In this document: piece after piece, positions 1 to 6,348 of the stretch | Layout of the letters: every line of letters begins with the position of its first letter | Position numbering within the stretch: the stretch's first letter is position 1 | Virus record (IMG/VR): IMGVR_UViG_3300025137_004735 | Location: 1-31,038 of that record | Length of the DNA stretch: 31,038 nt | Origin: a virus | Strand: one strand, 5' to 3' | The notes under the pieces: model-generated | Seen by the model: only the letters and a program-made list of their open reading frames with translations | What the model was told of the DNA's origin: nothing | Databases searched by the model: none | Translations under genes and position numbers: made by a program

Positions 1-1
1 T

Positions 2-1738
2 GCAGTGTTTAACTTTGCAACCAACGATTACACAACAGGGCAAGCAGAAGGATCAAACGTATCAACAGGTACATATGCCGTTAGTCCGCCTTCTGGTCTT
101 TCTTTATCGCAACAAAACAACATAGACGGAACAACGAGCAAGGTAGAGATTCTTGCCAACTGGACAAACAATACAAGCGATAAAGTAACGCTTACAGAGA
201 TTGCTTATAAATTAAGTACAGACAGCAACTACACATCAGATTTCACTGTAGGCAAAAGAGTCACACGTGCAGCAATACCAAATGTAGTTGTTGGAAAAAC
301 ATACAATGTGAGAATAAGACACATTGATCTTAATGGTGTGACCAGTGTTTATACCAGTGTTGTGAATATTACAATAGCAGTTGCTTCATCAGCACCATCA
401 ACACCTTCAAGTTTGACTGTAACAACAGGAAGGCTAAATATGTTGCTTTCTTGGACCAACCCTAACTCAACAGATTTTAGAGCAGTTAAGGTATACAGAA
501 AAACAGCCAACAGCACACCAACAGACGATACAGATTTAGTAGACACAATCGGCGGTGAGCCTAATAAGATCTCTACGACATTGTTTGGAGATCAAGACAC
601 CTTAACTGCAGGGGTCACTTATTACTTTTGGGTGAGGGCAGTCAATCATTCAGACCAACACTCAGCATTTAGTAGCTCAGTTGCAGGCAATTTCACAAGT
701 GCGGTTCCTGACGGAACAATCACAACTCTTAAGCTTGCAGATGATGCCGTAACAAATGCAAAGATAGCAGTAGATGCGATTCAAAGCGATGTGATAGCCG
801 CAGGTTCAATAGTAGAATCAAAACTAGGTGTAGATGCTGTAACAAATGCCAAGATAGCAGACAACGCTATAAATGGACCTAAGATTAATGCGGGTGCCGT
901 TGTTGCAGAAAAAATAGCTTCAAATGCAGTCACAGCAGTTAAAATTGTTGCTGATGCAATTACAGCAGATAAAATAGCAACTAACGCAGTTACAGCAGCA
1001 AAAATATCAGCAGGTGCAATAGTTGCAGGAAAACTTGCTGCAGATTCTATTATTGCGAGTAACATTCAAACTGATGCAGTTACATCAGATAAAATTGCAG
1101 CCGATTCTGTAACAGCAAATAAAATAACAGTATCAACACTCTCAGCAATTACTGGAAATCTAGGTACACTTTCAGCAGGAACTATTGATGCAAGCAATGT
1201 AACAATAAGCAATCTAAACGCATCAAATATAACCACTGGTGATCTTAGCGCACAAAGACTTGTACTTAATGGCTCAACGCTTACAGCAGATGGAACTGGT
1301 TTAAAAATTACAGCCAATGGTGTTACTGTAGCCGAGATAGGTACAAGGGCTGTTGGTTCTATGGGTGTTAATGGTCAACGTAGTTCAAGTGTATTTGGTA
1401 GTGGTACTTTGGCACATTTAATGACATTGACTTTTACCTCTGCAGAAGCAGGAGATTATCTTCTAGTTGGCAATATGATGGTTGGTGGATTTTTCACCAC
1501 TTCAATAGTGTTAAATACAGAATTACAGTTAGATGGAACCGTGATTTCAGATTACACATCAGGAGTGGGAACAACACTTGCAGTTCAACCGATTTTGCAT
1601 GCGGCTAAAGCAACATTAGCAGCAAATACTTCATTTACACTAGTGTTGAAAGGTAGAATAGTACAGGGACAAGCAAGTTCAGGTGGAATTTCAGGTTTTA
1701 ACATAAGAATGTCTTCATTAAAATTAGCTAAACAATAA
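2..1738 (+). CDS. Tail-tip / fibre protein with two FN3-like domains (5' end cut by window)
   Basis: C-terminal 579 codons of a virion host-recognition protein. The reading frame is open to the window edge, so the first in-frame GTG at base 5 is probably not the real start. Numbered from that GTG, residues about 28-128 and 131-232 look like two fibronectin type III domains (PPSGLSL..., then TPSSLTV... with W150 and FWVRA). A strictly periodic decapeptide repeat follows at 237-376. Residues about 380-440 are Ser/Thr/Asn/Leu-rich beta-like sequence, and 450-577 form a Gly/Ser/Thr-rich domain that could be a receptor-binding beta sandwich. FN3 modules plus a repetitive stalk fit the C-terminus of a lambda gpJ-like tail-tip protein or an attached fibre. 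The tail assembly chaperone gene comes next, supporting a tail role. The exact family is inferred. Confidence 0.75.
   Translation, partial: AVFNFATNDYTTGQAEGSNVSTGTYAVSPPSGLSLSQQNNIDGTTSKVEILANWTNNTSDKVTLTEIAYKLSTDSNYTSDFTVGKRVTRAAIPNVVVGKTYNVRIRHIDLNGVTSVYTSVVNITIAVASSAPSTPSSLTVTTGRLNMLLSWTNPNSTDFRAVKVYRKTANSTPTDDTDLVDTIGGEPNKISTTLFGDQDTLTAGVTYYFWVRAVNHSDQHSAFSSSVAGNFTSAVPDGTITTLKLADDAVTNAKIAVDAIQSDVIAAGSIVESKLGVDAVTNAKIADNAINGPKINAGAVVAEKIASNAVTAVKIVADAITADKIATNAVTAAKISAGAIVAGKLAADSIIASNIQTDAVTSDKIAADSVTANKITVSTLSAITGNLGTLSAGTIDASNVTISNLNASNITTGDLSAQRLVLNGSTLTADGTGLKITANGVTVAEIGTRAVGSMGVNGQRSSSVFGSGTLAHLMTLTFTSAEAGDYLLVGNMMVGGFFTTSIVLNTELQLDGTVISDYTSGVGTTLAVQPILHAAKATLAANTSFTLVLKGRIVQGQASSGGISGFNIRMSSLKLAKQ
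713..1132 (+). repeat. 14-unit 30-bp / 10-residue repeat in the tail protein
   Basis: Fourteen consecutive decapeptides with the pattern (D/N/G)-(A/S)-(V/I)-x-x-x-K-(I/L)-x-x, for example DAVTNAKIAD and NAVTAAKISA, run without a phase break. DNA units are 30 bp and have diverged at third positions, so the repeat is kept at protein level. It is probably an extended trimeric stalk. Two units (DAVTNAKIAV and DAVTNAKIAD) are nearly identical. Confidence 0.85.
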
Positions 1739-1740
1739 TT

Positions 1741-1980
1741 ATGGGAACTGAATACTATTACGGAACGCCTGAAAATCCTGAGACAACTTCTCAAAAGATC
1801 AGGAACACAAGAAACTCTTTGTTGATTGACTGTGATTGGACAGTTGCAATAGATAGCCCACTATCAGACAGCAAGAAAGCAGAGTGGGTAACTTACAGGC
1901 AAGCACTCAGAGATTTACCAAGTAGCTACTCAAATAGTGATAACTATGATGATGTAGTATATCCAACAGAACCATCATAG
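1741..1980 (+). CDS. Tail assembly chaperone-like protein (Phage_tail_APC type)
   Basis: 79 residues. The central segment, RNSLLIDCDWTVAID followed by SPLSDSKKAEWVTYRQALR, closely follows the pattern of the small tail assembly chaperone family found after fibre genes (R..LL...DWT....PL......W..YRQALRDLP). It probably assists folding or attachment of the preceding fibre. It begins two bases after the fibre stop with no clear Shine-Dalgarno, which suggests translational coupling. The C-terminal 20 residues (SNSDNYDDVVYPTEPS) are acidic and probably flexible. Family assignment is by pattern recognition. Confidence 0.75.
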   Translation: MGTEYYYGTPENPETTSQKIRNTRNSLLIDCDWTVAIDSPLSDSKKAEWVTYRQALRDLPSSYSNSDNYDDVVYPTEPS

Positions 1981-1990
1981 GAGAATAATT

Positions 1991-2374
1991 ATGCAACATG
2001 ACGGAAGATTCCAAGGCGACATGGACAGAAACGAAGTAGAGATGGACCTTAACAAGTTCATGGCTATGGTTGAAGAAATAGGATCCCTTAAGGATAAAAT
2101 AAGAGATCTAGAAGATGAATCAACTAAGAACCCGCATCAACGATGGATCTTCTTAGCGCAAGCTGTGGACTCATGGAGAATATTTCCTAGAGCATTCTTA
2201 AGTGTCTATATGTATCTTTTGTATTACACGACATTTTGGTTTATGGCATTAGAAACCCCAAGCTTTGAGCAAAGTGGACTTATATCAATAGTAGTTGGTG
2301 CGGGTGCAGCATGGTTTGGATTGTACGCAGGAACTAGCGGTTCAAGTAAGAGTTTTAAAGGAGAGGATAAATAA
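1991..2374 (+). CDS. Putative holin / small membrane protein with N-terminal coiled coil
   Basis: 127 residues. The first 50 are charged and heptad-like (MVEEIGSLKDKIRDLEDE). Two hydrophobic segments follow: about 79-97 (AFLSVYMYLLYYTTFWFMA) and about 105-122 (LISIVVGAGAAWFGLYAG). The C-terminus is polar (GSSKSFKGEDK). Two spans, a charged cytoplasmic-looking region and a position after the tail genes fit a holin or holin-like protein that permeabilises the inner membrane for the lysozyme encoded downstream. A TAGGAG ribosome site lies seven bases before the ATG. It could instead be a membrane-anchored accessory protein. No named holin family is claimed. Confidence 0.55.
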   Translation: MQHDGRFQGDMDRNEVEMDLNKFMAMVEEIGSLKDKIRDLEDESTKNPHQRWIFLAQAVDSWRIFPRAFLSVYMYLLYYTTFWFMALETPSFEQSGLISIVVGAGAAWFGLYAGTSGSSKSFKGEDK

Positions 2375-2759
2375 GTTAGGGCTACTCACAAGTTTGCAAC
2401 CTTGCTTTCACCCCCAATAAAATATTCTATTCAATATTATTATAAGTATTAACGAATGCGTCAGTCTAAGGCGTTAAAGGAGATTAGCCTTTAAATTTAA
2501 ATACCCTGTGCTACATATTAGTTTTCTCATTATTTCTAACAAGCAATGCAAACTAATTTAATGCCTCACTAATACTATATGAGAAGCATTGGGGGGTACT
2601 TACCCTAAACAATACAAAACAAAATATCTTAAATTTCTTTAGGCTTTAAACTAACAACACTACATTGTTATTGCCGCCAATCAATAATCTTTTTATTGTT
2701 TATGTAGTTATTATAACAACCCTATCTATAAATGCAAGCATTGATGCTAAAATAATTTA
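2375..2759. other. 385-bp non-coding gap with several inverted repeats
   Basis: No ORF above about 12 codons is convincing here. Visible structure: a near-palindrome CAAGTTTGCAACCTTG at about 2386-2401; a hairpin TTAAAGG-7 nt-CCTTTAA at 2474-2494; an 8-bp inverted repeat ATTAGTTT (2517-2524) / AAACTAAT (2550-2557); and a hairpin ATGCCTCA...TGAGAAGCAT at about 2562-2590 with a two-base bulge, followed by a run of six G. A minus-strand promoter at 2710-2737 fires into the region although no minus-strand gene lies there. A small RNA is possible. No clear T-tract terminator was found. Confidence 0.45.
2710..2737 (-). promoter_or_regulatory. Sigma70-like promoter pointing into the non-coding gap
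   Basis: Reading the minus strand: TTGCAT (2737-2732), 16-bp spacer, TATAAT (2715-2710). Bases 2701-2720 are an exact 20-bp match to 29606-29625, where the same promoter layout precedes a minus-strand gene. The -10 box lies in a near-palindrome, GTAGTTATTATAACAAC. The predicted start is near 2703, upstream only of non-coding sequence. Confidence 0.6.
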
Positions 2760-3053
2760 ATGAATATTATTAAGCTAATTGAAGATGTAGGTTTGCCAAT
2801 TGCAGGTGGTCTTATCATGGGATATTTTATTTTCTTAATAATGAAGCAGCTAATGGGCAATCTAGTAAATGACATAAAAGGCGTACAAGGAATCACAAAG
2901 ATGTTAATTACTAGAGCATCAATTATGAATAACGATATGATAAGAATAGATACAAGCGTATCAAGCGCTTTGAATTTACCACCCGACCTAGACCGAATCG
3001 CGAGAGCAGAAAACTTTGTGGAAGATGGCAAGATTGACGCAAGGCGTGATTAA
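2760..3053 (+). CDS. Small single-span membrane protein (possible holin accessory)
   Basis: 97 residues. A short N-terminal helix is followed by a hydrophobic span at about 12-30 (GLPIAGGLIMGYFIFLIMK) and an amphipathic C-terminal region (IKGVQGITKMLITRASIMNN...). Layout and some residues resemble the next gene (MNIIKLIEDVGLP versus MDIVSLVEKFGFT), so the pair may be ancient duplicates. Such N-in, C-out span plus helix proteins are frequent in phage lysis regions, but no specific function can be assigned. There is no obvious Shine-Dalgarno before the ATG. The stop overlaps the start of the following gene. Confidence 0.65.
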   Translation: MNIIKLIEDVGLPIAGGLIMGYFIFLIMKQLMGNLVNDIKGVQGITKMLITRASIMNNDMIRIDTSVSSALNLPPDLDRIARAENFVEDGKIDARRD

Positions 3054-3313
3054 TGGACATTGTAAGCTTAGTTGAAAAGTTTGGTTTCACGTCGGTCATG
3101 GTTATAGGCTTGGGCTATTTTGTTTATTATGTTTGGCAAACCATAACCAATACAATTGACCCTGCTGTTTCAGAAATGAAAAAAACAATAATTAGACTGA
3201 CTGATCAATTAAGGCTCTTAGACCAAGATATGATACGATTACAGCAGAAAGTGAATACGGTTTTAGAATTGAATGAAAAAAAACCAAAAAACAAAGATAG
3301 ACAAGATCCTTGA
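3053..3313 (+). CDS. Small single-span membrane protein with coiled coil, paralogue-like of its upstream neighbour
   Basis: 86 residues. The hydrophobic span lies at about 12-30 (FTSVMVIGLGYFVYYVWQT). A heptad-patterned helix follows (MKKTIIRLTDQLRLLDQDMIRLQQK within 43-70), and the tail is very basic (EKKPKNKDRQDP). Its ATG shares the last base of the upstream stop (TAATG), so translation is probably coupled. The span plus coiled coil could support oligomerisation in the inner membrane, as in holins, pinholins or antiholins. Function is inferred from position only. Confidence 0.65.
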   Translation: MDIVSLVEKFGFTSVMVIGLGYFVYYVWQTITNTIDPAVSEMKKTIIRLTDQLRLLDQDMIRLQQKVNTVLELNEKKPKNKDRQDP

Positions 3314-3398
3314 TTTTATTACTGAATTTATAATTTGGGGATTTAGTTTAGGTGTTTTAGTTTTGATCGGATTAATTATATTCCTCATAGCTAAATAG
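3273..3398 (+). CDS. Tiny membrane protein (41 aa) overlapping its upstream neighbour
   Basis: ATG at 3273, stop TAG at 3396-3398. The protein has a basic N-terminus (MKKNQKTKIDK) and one long hydrophobic stretch (IIWGFSLGVLVLIGLIIFLI) ending in AK. It overlaps the end of the preceding gene by 41 bases in another frame and stops ten bases before the csgF ATG, so its stop region carries the csgF ribosome site. No strong ribosome site of its own is seen, and re-initiation is plausible. Single-span tiny proteins like this are common in lysis regions. It may be real, but is supported only by the hydrophobic pattern and tight packing. Confidence 0.5.
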   Translation: MKKNQKTKIDKILDFITEFIIWGFSLGVLVLIGLIIFLIAK

Positions 3399-3408
3399 GA
3401 GATTGAAG

Positions 3409-3870
3409 ATGGGTAGCACAGAATTAAAACTTATAGCAATAAATGTTCTGTTTGTTTTCATTGTTGTGCAGGTTATACAAGCCGATGAAATGACCCACAC
3501 TTTTAAAAACCCTAGCTTTTCAGGGGTAGGAACATCAAGTCACTATTTGACTATTGAGAATCAACAATTCAACAGAAAAGAATCAATCAAAGAAGAAATC
3601 AAAGCCTATCAAGAAGAATTAGAAAGAGATGCAAAAAATACCACATTAGCCCGATTCATAAGAAATCTTGAATCACGAATCTATGCACAGTTGAGCAGAC
3701 AACTTGTAGACAACCTATTTGGTGAAACGCCTATGACATCAGGACTGCTAGAACTTGAAGGCAATAAAATTGAATATTCAACAGACGGCGACTTTATAAC
3801 TTTAATCATTACGGATGCAGATGGAAACACGACTGAAATTACTCTACCCATTGGTGATTTTGCTTTCTAG
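3409..3870 (+). CDS. csgF: CsgF-like curli assembly protein
   Basis: 153 residues. The N-terminus is a Sec signal peptide (hydrophobic 6-22, likely cleavage after A25 in QVIQA). The mature N-terminus MTHTFKNPSFSG matches the CsgF pattern T-x-x-F-x-N-P-x-F-x-G, the part of CsgF known to insert into the CsgG pore. A variable helical, charged middle follows (KEEIKAYQEELERDAK). The C-terminal part matches CsgF in order: helix with L...I...I..QL, then beta strands (YSTDGDFITLIITDADGN). In known curli systems CsgF tethers nucleator and fibre to CsgG at the cell surface. ATG 3409 is chosen because AGGAG lies seven bases upstream; a TTG at 3403 is in frame but worse placed. It overlaps csgG by 56 bases. 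Confidence 0.85.
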   Translation: MGSTELKLIAINVLFVFIVVQVIQADEMTHTFKNPSFSGVGTSSHYLTIENQQFNRKESIKEEIKAYQEELERDAKNTTLARFIRNLESRIYAQLSRQLVDNLFGETPMTSGLLELEGNKIEYSTDGDFITLIITDADGNTTEITLPIGDFAF

Positions 3871-4651
3871 TTGCACCAACTGGTCCATATTAGATAATTA
3901 CATACCGCCAGTAAGCTTAACCAAGCAATCAGAAGTTGGAACCCTAATCAACAAAGATCTAGCAGCAATAGGTAAGCCATTTCTTAAGCCCACTATAGCT
4001 GTATATCCTACTAGCTTCACAGATCAAACAGGGCAAAGAAGAAGTAACAGTTCGTATGCGTCCTTCTCAACAGCTATTACGCAAGCACCACACGCATATT
4101 TAATCCGTGCCTTACAGCATGCAAGCAATGGAGAATTTTTTGATGTGGTAGAGAGAGTAGGTTTAGATAATTTGACTAAAGAAAGACAACTAATACGTTC
4201 AACAAGAAAAAGTCACAAAGAAAATAAAGACCTACTGCCACTGACATTTGCAGGTTTGTTAATGGAAGGCGGTGTGATAGGATATGAAAGTAACATAAAG
4301 TCAGGCGGCTTGGGTGCTAGATATTTGGGCATAGGCTCTACCAAAGAATACAGGCAGGATATTGTGACTGTATCTTTAAGGACCATTTCTGTAAGTACAG
4401 GTAAAGTCTTGACTGAGGTGTTGACTACAAAATCAATTCTTAGCGTAGCTATAAGTCAAGATGCTTTCCGATTCGTTTCCAATGATACTGAATTAGTGGA
4501 AATAGAAAACGGAATGGTAGAAAACGAGTCTGTGAATATTGCCTTGCAGAATGCCATAGAAACAGCAGTTTTAGAAACCATTAATTTAGGATTAAAGAAA
4601 AATTTGTGGAGAATTGTAGATGAAGAAATACTTAATAATATTCGCGGTTAG
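3815..4651 (+). CDS. csgG: CsgG-like outer-membrane curli secretion channel
   Basis: 278 residues. Lipoprotein signal with lipobox L-S-S-C (C20). CsgG signatures follow in order: IAVYPTSFTDQTGQ, YASFSTAITQAPHAYLIRAL, FFDVVERVGLDNLTKERQLIR, a GGVIGYESNIKSGGLGARYL segment, an RTISVSTGKVL strand, and a C-terminal IALQNAIETAVLETINLGL helix. Length and motif order equal bacterial CsgG, which forms a nonameric outer-membrane pore. In the constriction loop the Phe (F of ASFSTA) is kept, while the positions of E. coli Tyr51 and Asn55 are Ser by simple alignment, so the gate may differ. The start lies inside csgF and the end overlaps the next gene by 32 bases. No csgE or csgB homologue is recognisable nearby. 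Confidence 0.92.
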   Translation: MQMETRLKLLYPLVILLSSCTNWSILDNYIPPVSLTKQSEVGTLINKDLAAIGKPFLKPTIAVYPTSFTDQTGQRRSNSSYASFSTAITQAPHAYLIRALQHASNGEFFDVVERVGLDNLTKERQLIRSTRKSHKENKDLLPLTFAGLLMEGGVIGYESNIKSGGLGARYLGIGSTKEYRQDIVTVSLRTISVSTGKVLTEVLTTKSILSVAISQDAFRFVSNDTELVEIENGMVENESVNIALQNAIETAVLETINLGLKKNLWRIVDEEILNNIRG

Positions 4652-5324
4652 TTCAAGTTTTATTTTTGCAGATAACGAGGTATATGTGGACCAAGTGGGC
4701 GCAACCTTTAATCTTGACATAGAGCAACTGGGATCCTCAAACATTATAGGCGGTGCGACTGCAGCAGCAGGTAACATGACCCCTCTTGATTTAGACGGTG
4801 CAACTATGACACTAGACATCAACCAAATAGGTGATAGTAATAAGTTCTTAGGCGATATAACAGCCGATACATTTACAGGTTTCTTTGAGTTTGATGGTGA
4901 TAGTAATACCTTTAACATACAAACTGACCCGACAAATACTTATGGTGCTGACAGTGGTAACTTCAATGTTGATGTCACAGGTTCAAGCAATACTTTTACG
5001 CTTGACGTTGCCACAAGTGATTTAGCAAGCACTTTAGATCTAGATTGGATCATACAAGGTAACAGCAATACATTTGACTTTGATATTGACTATGATCAAG
5101 CAACAAACTATGTTGATATAGATGGAGATTCCAATACAGTCAATTTTGATGCAGATGGGTATGCTCAAGGCTACTTTAAACTTGAACATGATGGTAACTC
5201 ACGAACCTTCAACATAGATCAACAGAGTACATTAGCAAGTGACTGGTTACGCATACTTTCTAACGGCAATAGTGGCACTGTCTGTGTCATTCAAAGTGAC
5301 GGCGGTACAAGCACAAGCTGTTGA
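4620..5324 (+). CDS. Secreted curlin-repeat-like protein (candidate CsgG substrate)
   Basis: 234 residues. A clear signal peptide (MKKYLIIFAVSSSFIFA, cleavage before D18) precedes a low-complexity Asp/Asn/Ser/Thr-rich protein. It is built from about eight degenerate repeats of hydrophobic beta strands around a G-(D/S/N)-S-N turn: near residues 38, 72, 93, 121, 147, 169, 192 and 216. Flanking strands such as ATFNLDIEQLG and MTLDINQIGDSN retain the Gln-x-Gly-x-x-Asn feature of curlin repeats, while later repeats are more acidic. It ends in two cysteines (C222, C234), unlike classical CsgA. Directly following csgG, it is the natural candidate cargo for the pore and may form amyloid-like or beta-solenoid fibres. 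That it is a true curlin is inferred. Confidence 0.7.
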   Translation: MKKYLIIFAVSSSFIFADNEVYVDQVGATFNLDIEQLGSSNIIGGATAAAGNMTPLDLDGATMTLDINQIGDSNKFLGDITADTFTGFFEFDGDSNTFNIQTDPTNTYGADSGNFNVDVTGSSNTFTLDVATSDLASTLDLDWIIQGNSNTFDFDIDYDQATNYVDIDGDSNTVNFDADGYAQGYFKLEHDGNSRTFNIDQQSTLASDWLRILSNGNSGTVCVIQSDGGTSTSC

Positions 5325-6348
5325 TATTGGAGATGTGTCAGAACTTACAGGCAATGCACAAGTTTTAAGGGACAAGCCCTACAGAGCAGAGTTAGACTTT
5401 AACATTCAACAAAATGATAATGTAGAAACGTCTGATGGTCGTATTGCCATAAAGTTTTTAGACGATTCAACCGTTAAACTCACTGAACATTCCCAACTCA
5501 CGATTGATGAATACATCTATGACCCGAATCCATCTAACTCCAAGCTTGCATTAAACTTTGCCAGTGGTACAGCAAGGTTTATAACTGGACAATTAGGCAG
5601 AATTGATAAAGAAAACATTAGCATACAAACACCAACAGCCAATATTGCGATTCGTGGGACGGATTTTACCGCGACAGTAGATGAGTTAGGTCGTAGTCTT
5701 ATTATCCTTCTGCCAGATCTCTCAGGGCTTTCTAGCGGCGAAATAACAGTAACTACTGCTATGGGTACTGTTGTTTTAAATAAGCCCTATGAAGCTACTA
5801 CAACTACAGTTTTTGAAAGCAGCCCAAGCAAGCCAGTAATACTAGATCTTACATTAGACATTATTGACAATATGCTCATTGTGCAACCGCCCAAAGAAAG
5901 CAAAATAGTCACAACTGAAAATACAACATCTACAAGCAATGTACTAGATGTAGACTTTCTAGAATTTGACGGATTGGATGCAGATTATTTTGCATCAGAT
6001 GATCTAGAGTTTACAGAATTAGATATTAATTATTTAGATGTTAATTTCTTTGAAGATTTATTAAAAATTATGGATGAATTAGATAAATTAAAAGATGATG
6101 AGTTGCAACAAGAACAAACTATCACAAGAATAACAGGCACATCAGTAGGTCAAGATACAACAACACAAATTATAACTTTGGTTACAGGAGAGTTGATCTC
6201 CCTAAGAAGAACCGTTGAGCAGTCTGTGCAAGTAGATCTAAACTCAAGTCAAGGCTATACCGTTATCTTTATACAAGATGGTGTATCAAACACCGTAAAA
6301 ATAAATGGTGGCGGTGATTCAGTGATAAAAATCGCACAGGGATCATGA
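5239..6348 (+). CDS. Periplasmic FecR-domain protein
   Basis: 369 residues from a GTG start. The signal peptide (residues 1-27, ending VQAQA) is encoded inside the end of the upstream curlin-like gene, an 86-base overlap; the ORF extent and the need for export decide this start. Residues about 29-165 are a FecR domain: VSELTGNAQVLRD, a NVETSDGRIAIKFLDDST segment, KLTEHSQLTIDEY, and then IQTPTANIAIRGTDF. The middle is acidic (about 230-270) with a predicted coiled coil at 265-300 (LLKIMDELDKLKDDELQQEQ). The last 35 residues (VIFIQDGVSNTVKINGGG) resemble one curlin-type repeat. In bacteria, FecR-domain proteins are often encoded beside CHASE2-cyclase genes, as here, which suggests a periplasmic partner of the sensor. 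Its stop overlaps the cyclase start. Confidence 0.85.
   Translation: MTGYAYFLTAIVALSVSFKVTAVQAQAVDIGDVSELTGNAQVLRDKPYRAELDFNIQQNDNVETSDGRIAIKFLDDSTVKLTEHSQLTIDEYIYDPNPSNSKLALNFASGTARFITGQLGRIDKENISIQTPTANIAIRGTDFTATVDELGRSLIILLPDLSGLSSGEITVTTAMGTVVLNKPYEATTTTVFESSPSKPVILDLTLDIIDNMLIVQPPKESKIVTTENTTSTSNVLDVDFLEFDGLDADYFASDDLEFTELDINYLDVNFFEDLLKIMDELDKLKDDELQQEQTITRITGTSVGQDTTTQIITLVTGELISLRRTVEQSVQVDLNSSQGYTVIFIQDGVSNTVKINGGGDSVIKIAQGS

Noticed and set aside
781-1317. Long minus-strand ORFs opposite the tail repeat
   Set aside because: They are mirror images of the Ala/Val/Ile repeat codons, have no ribosome sites and overlap a clearly coding frame.
2375-2759. tRNA gene in the non-coding gap
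   Set aside because: No cloverleaf, no T-loop consensus and no CCA-adjacent acceptor stem could be traced.
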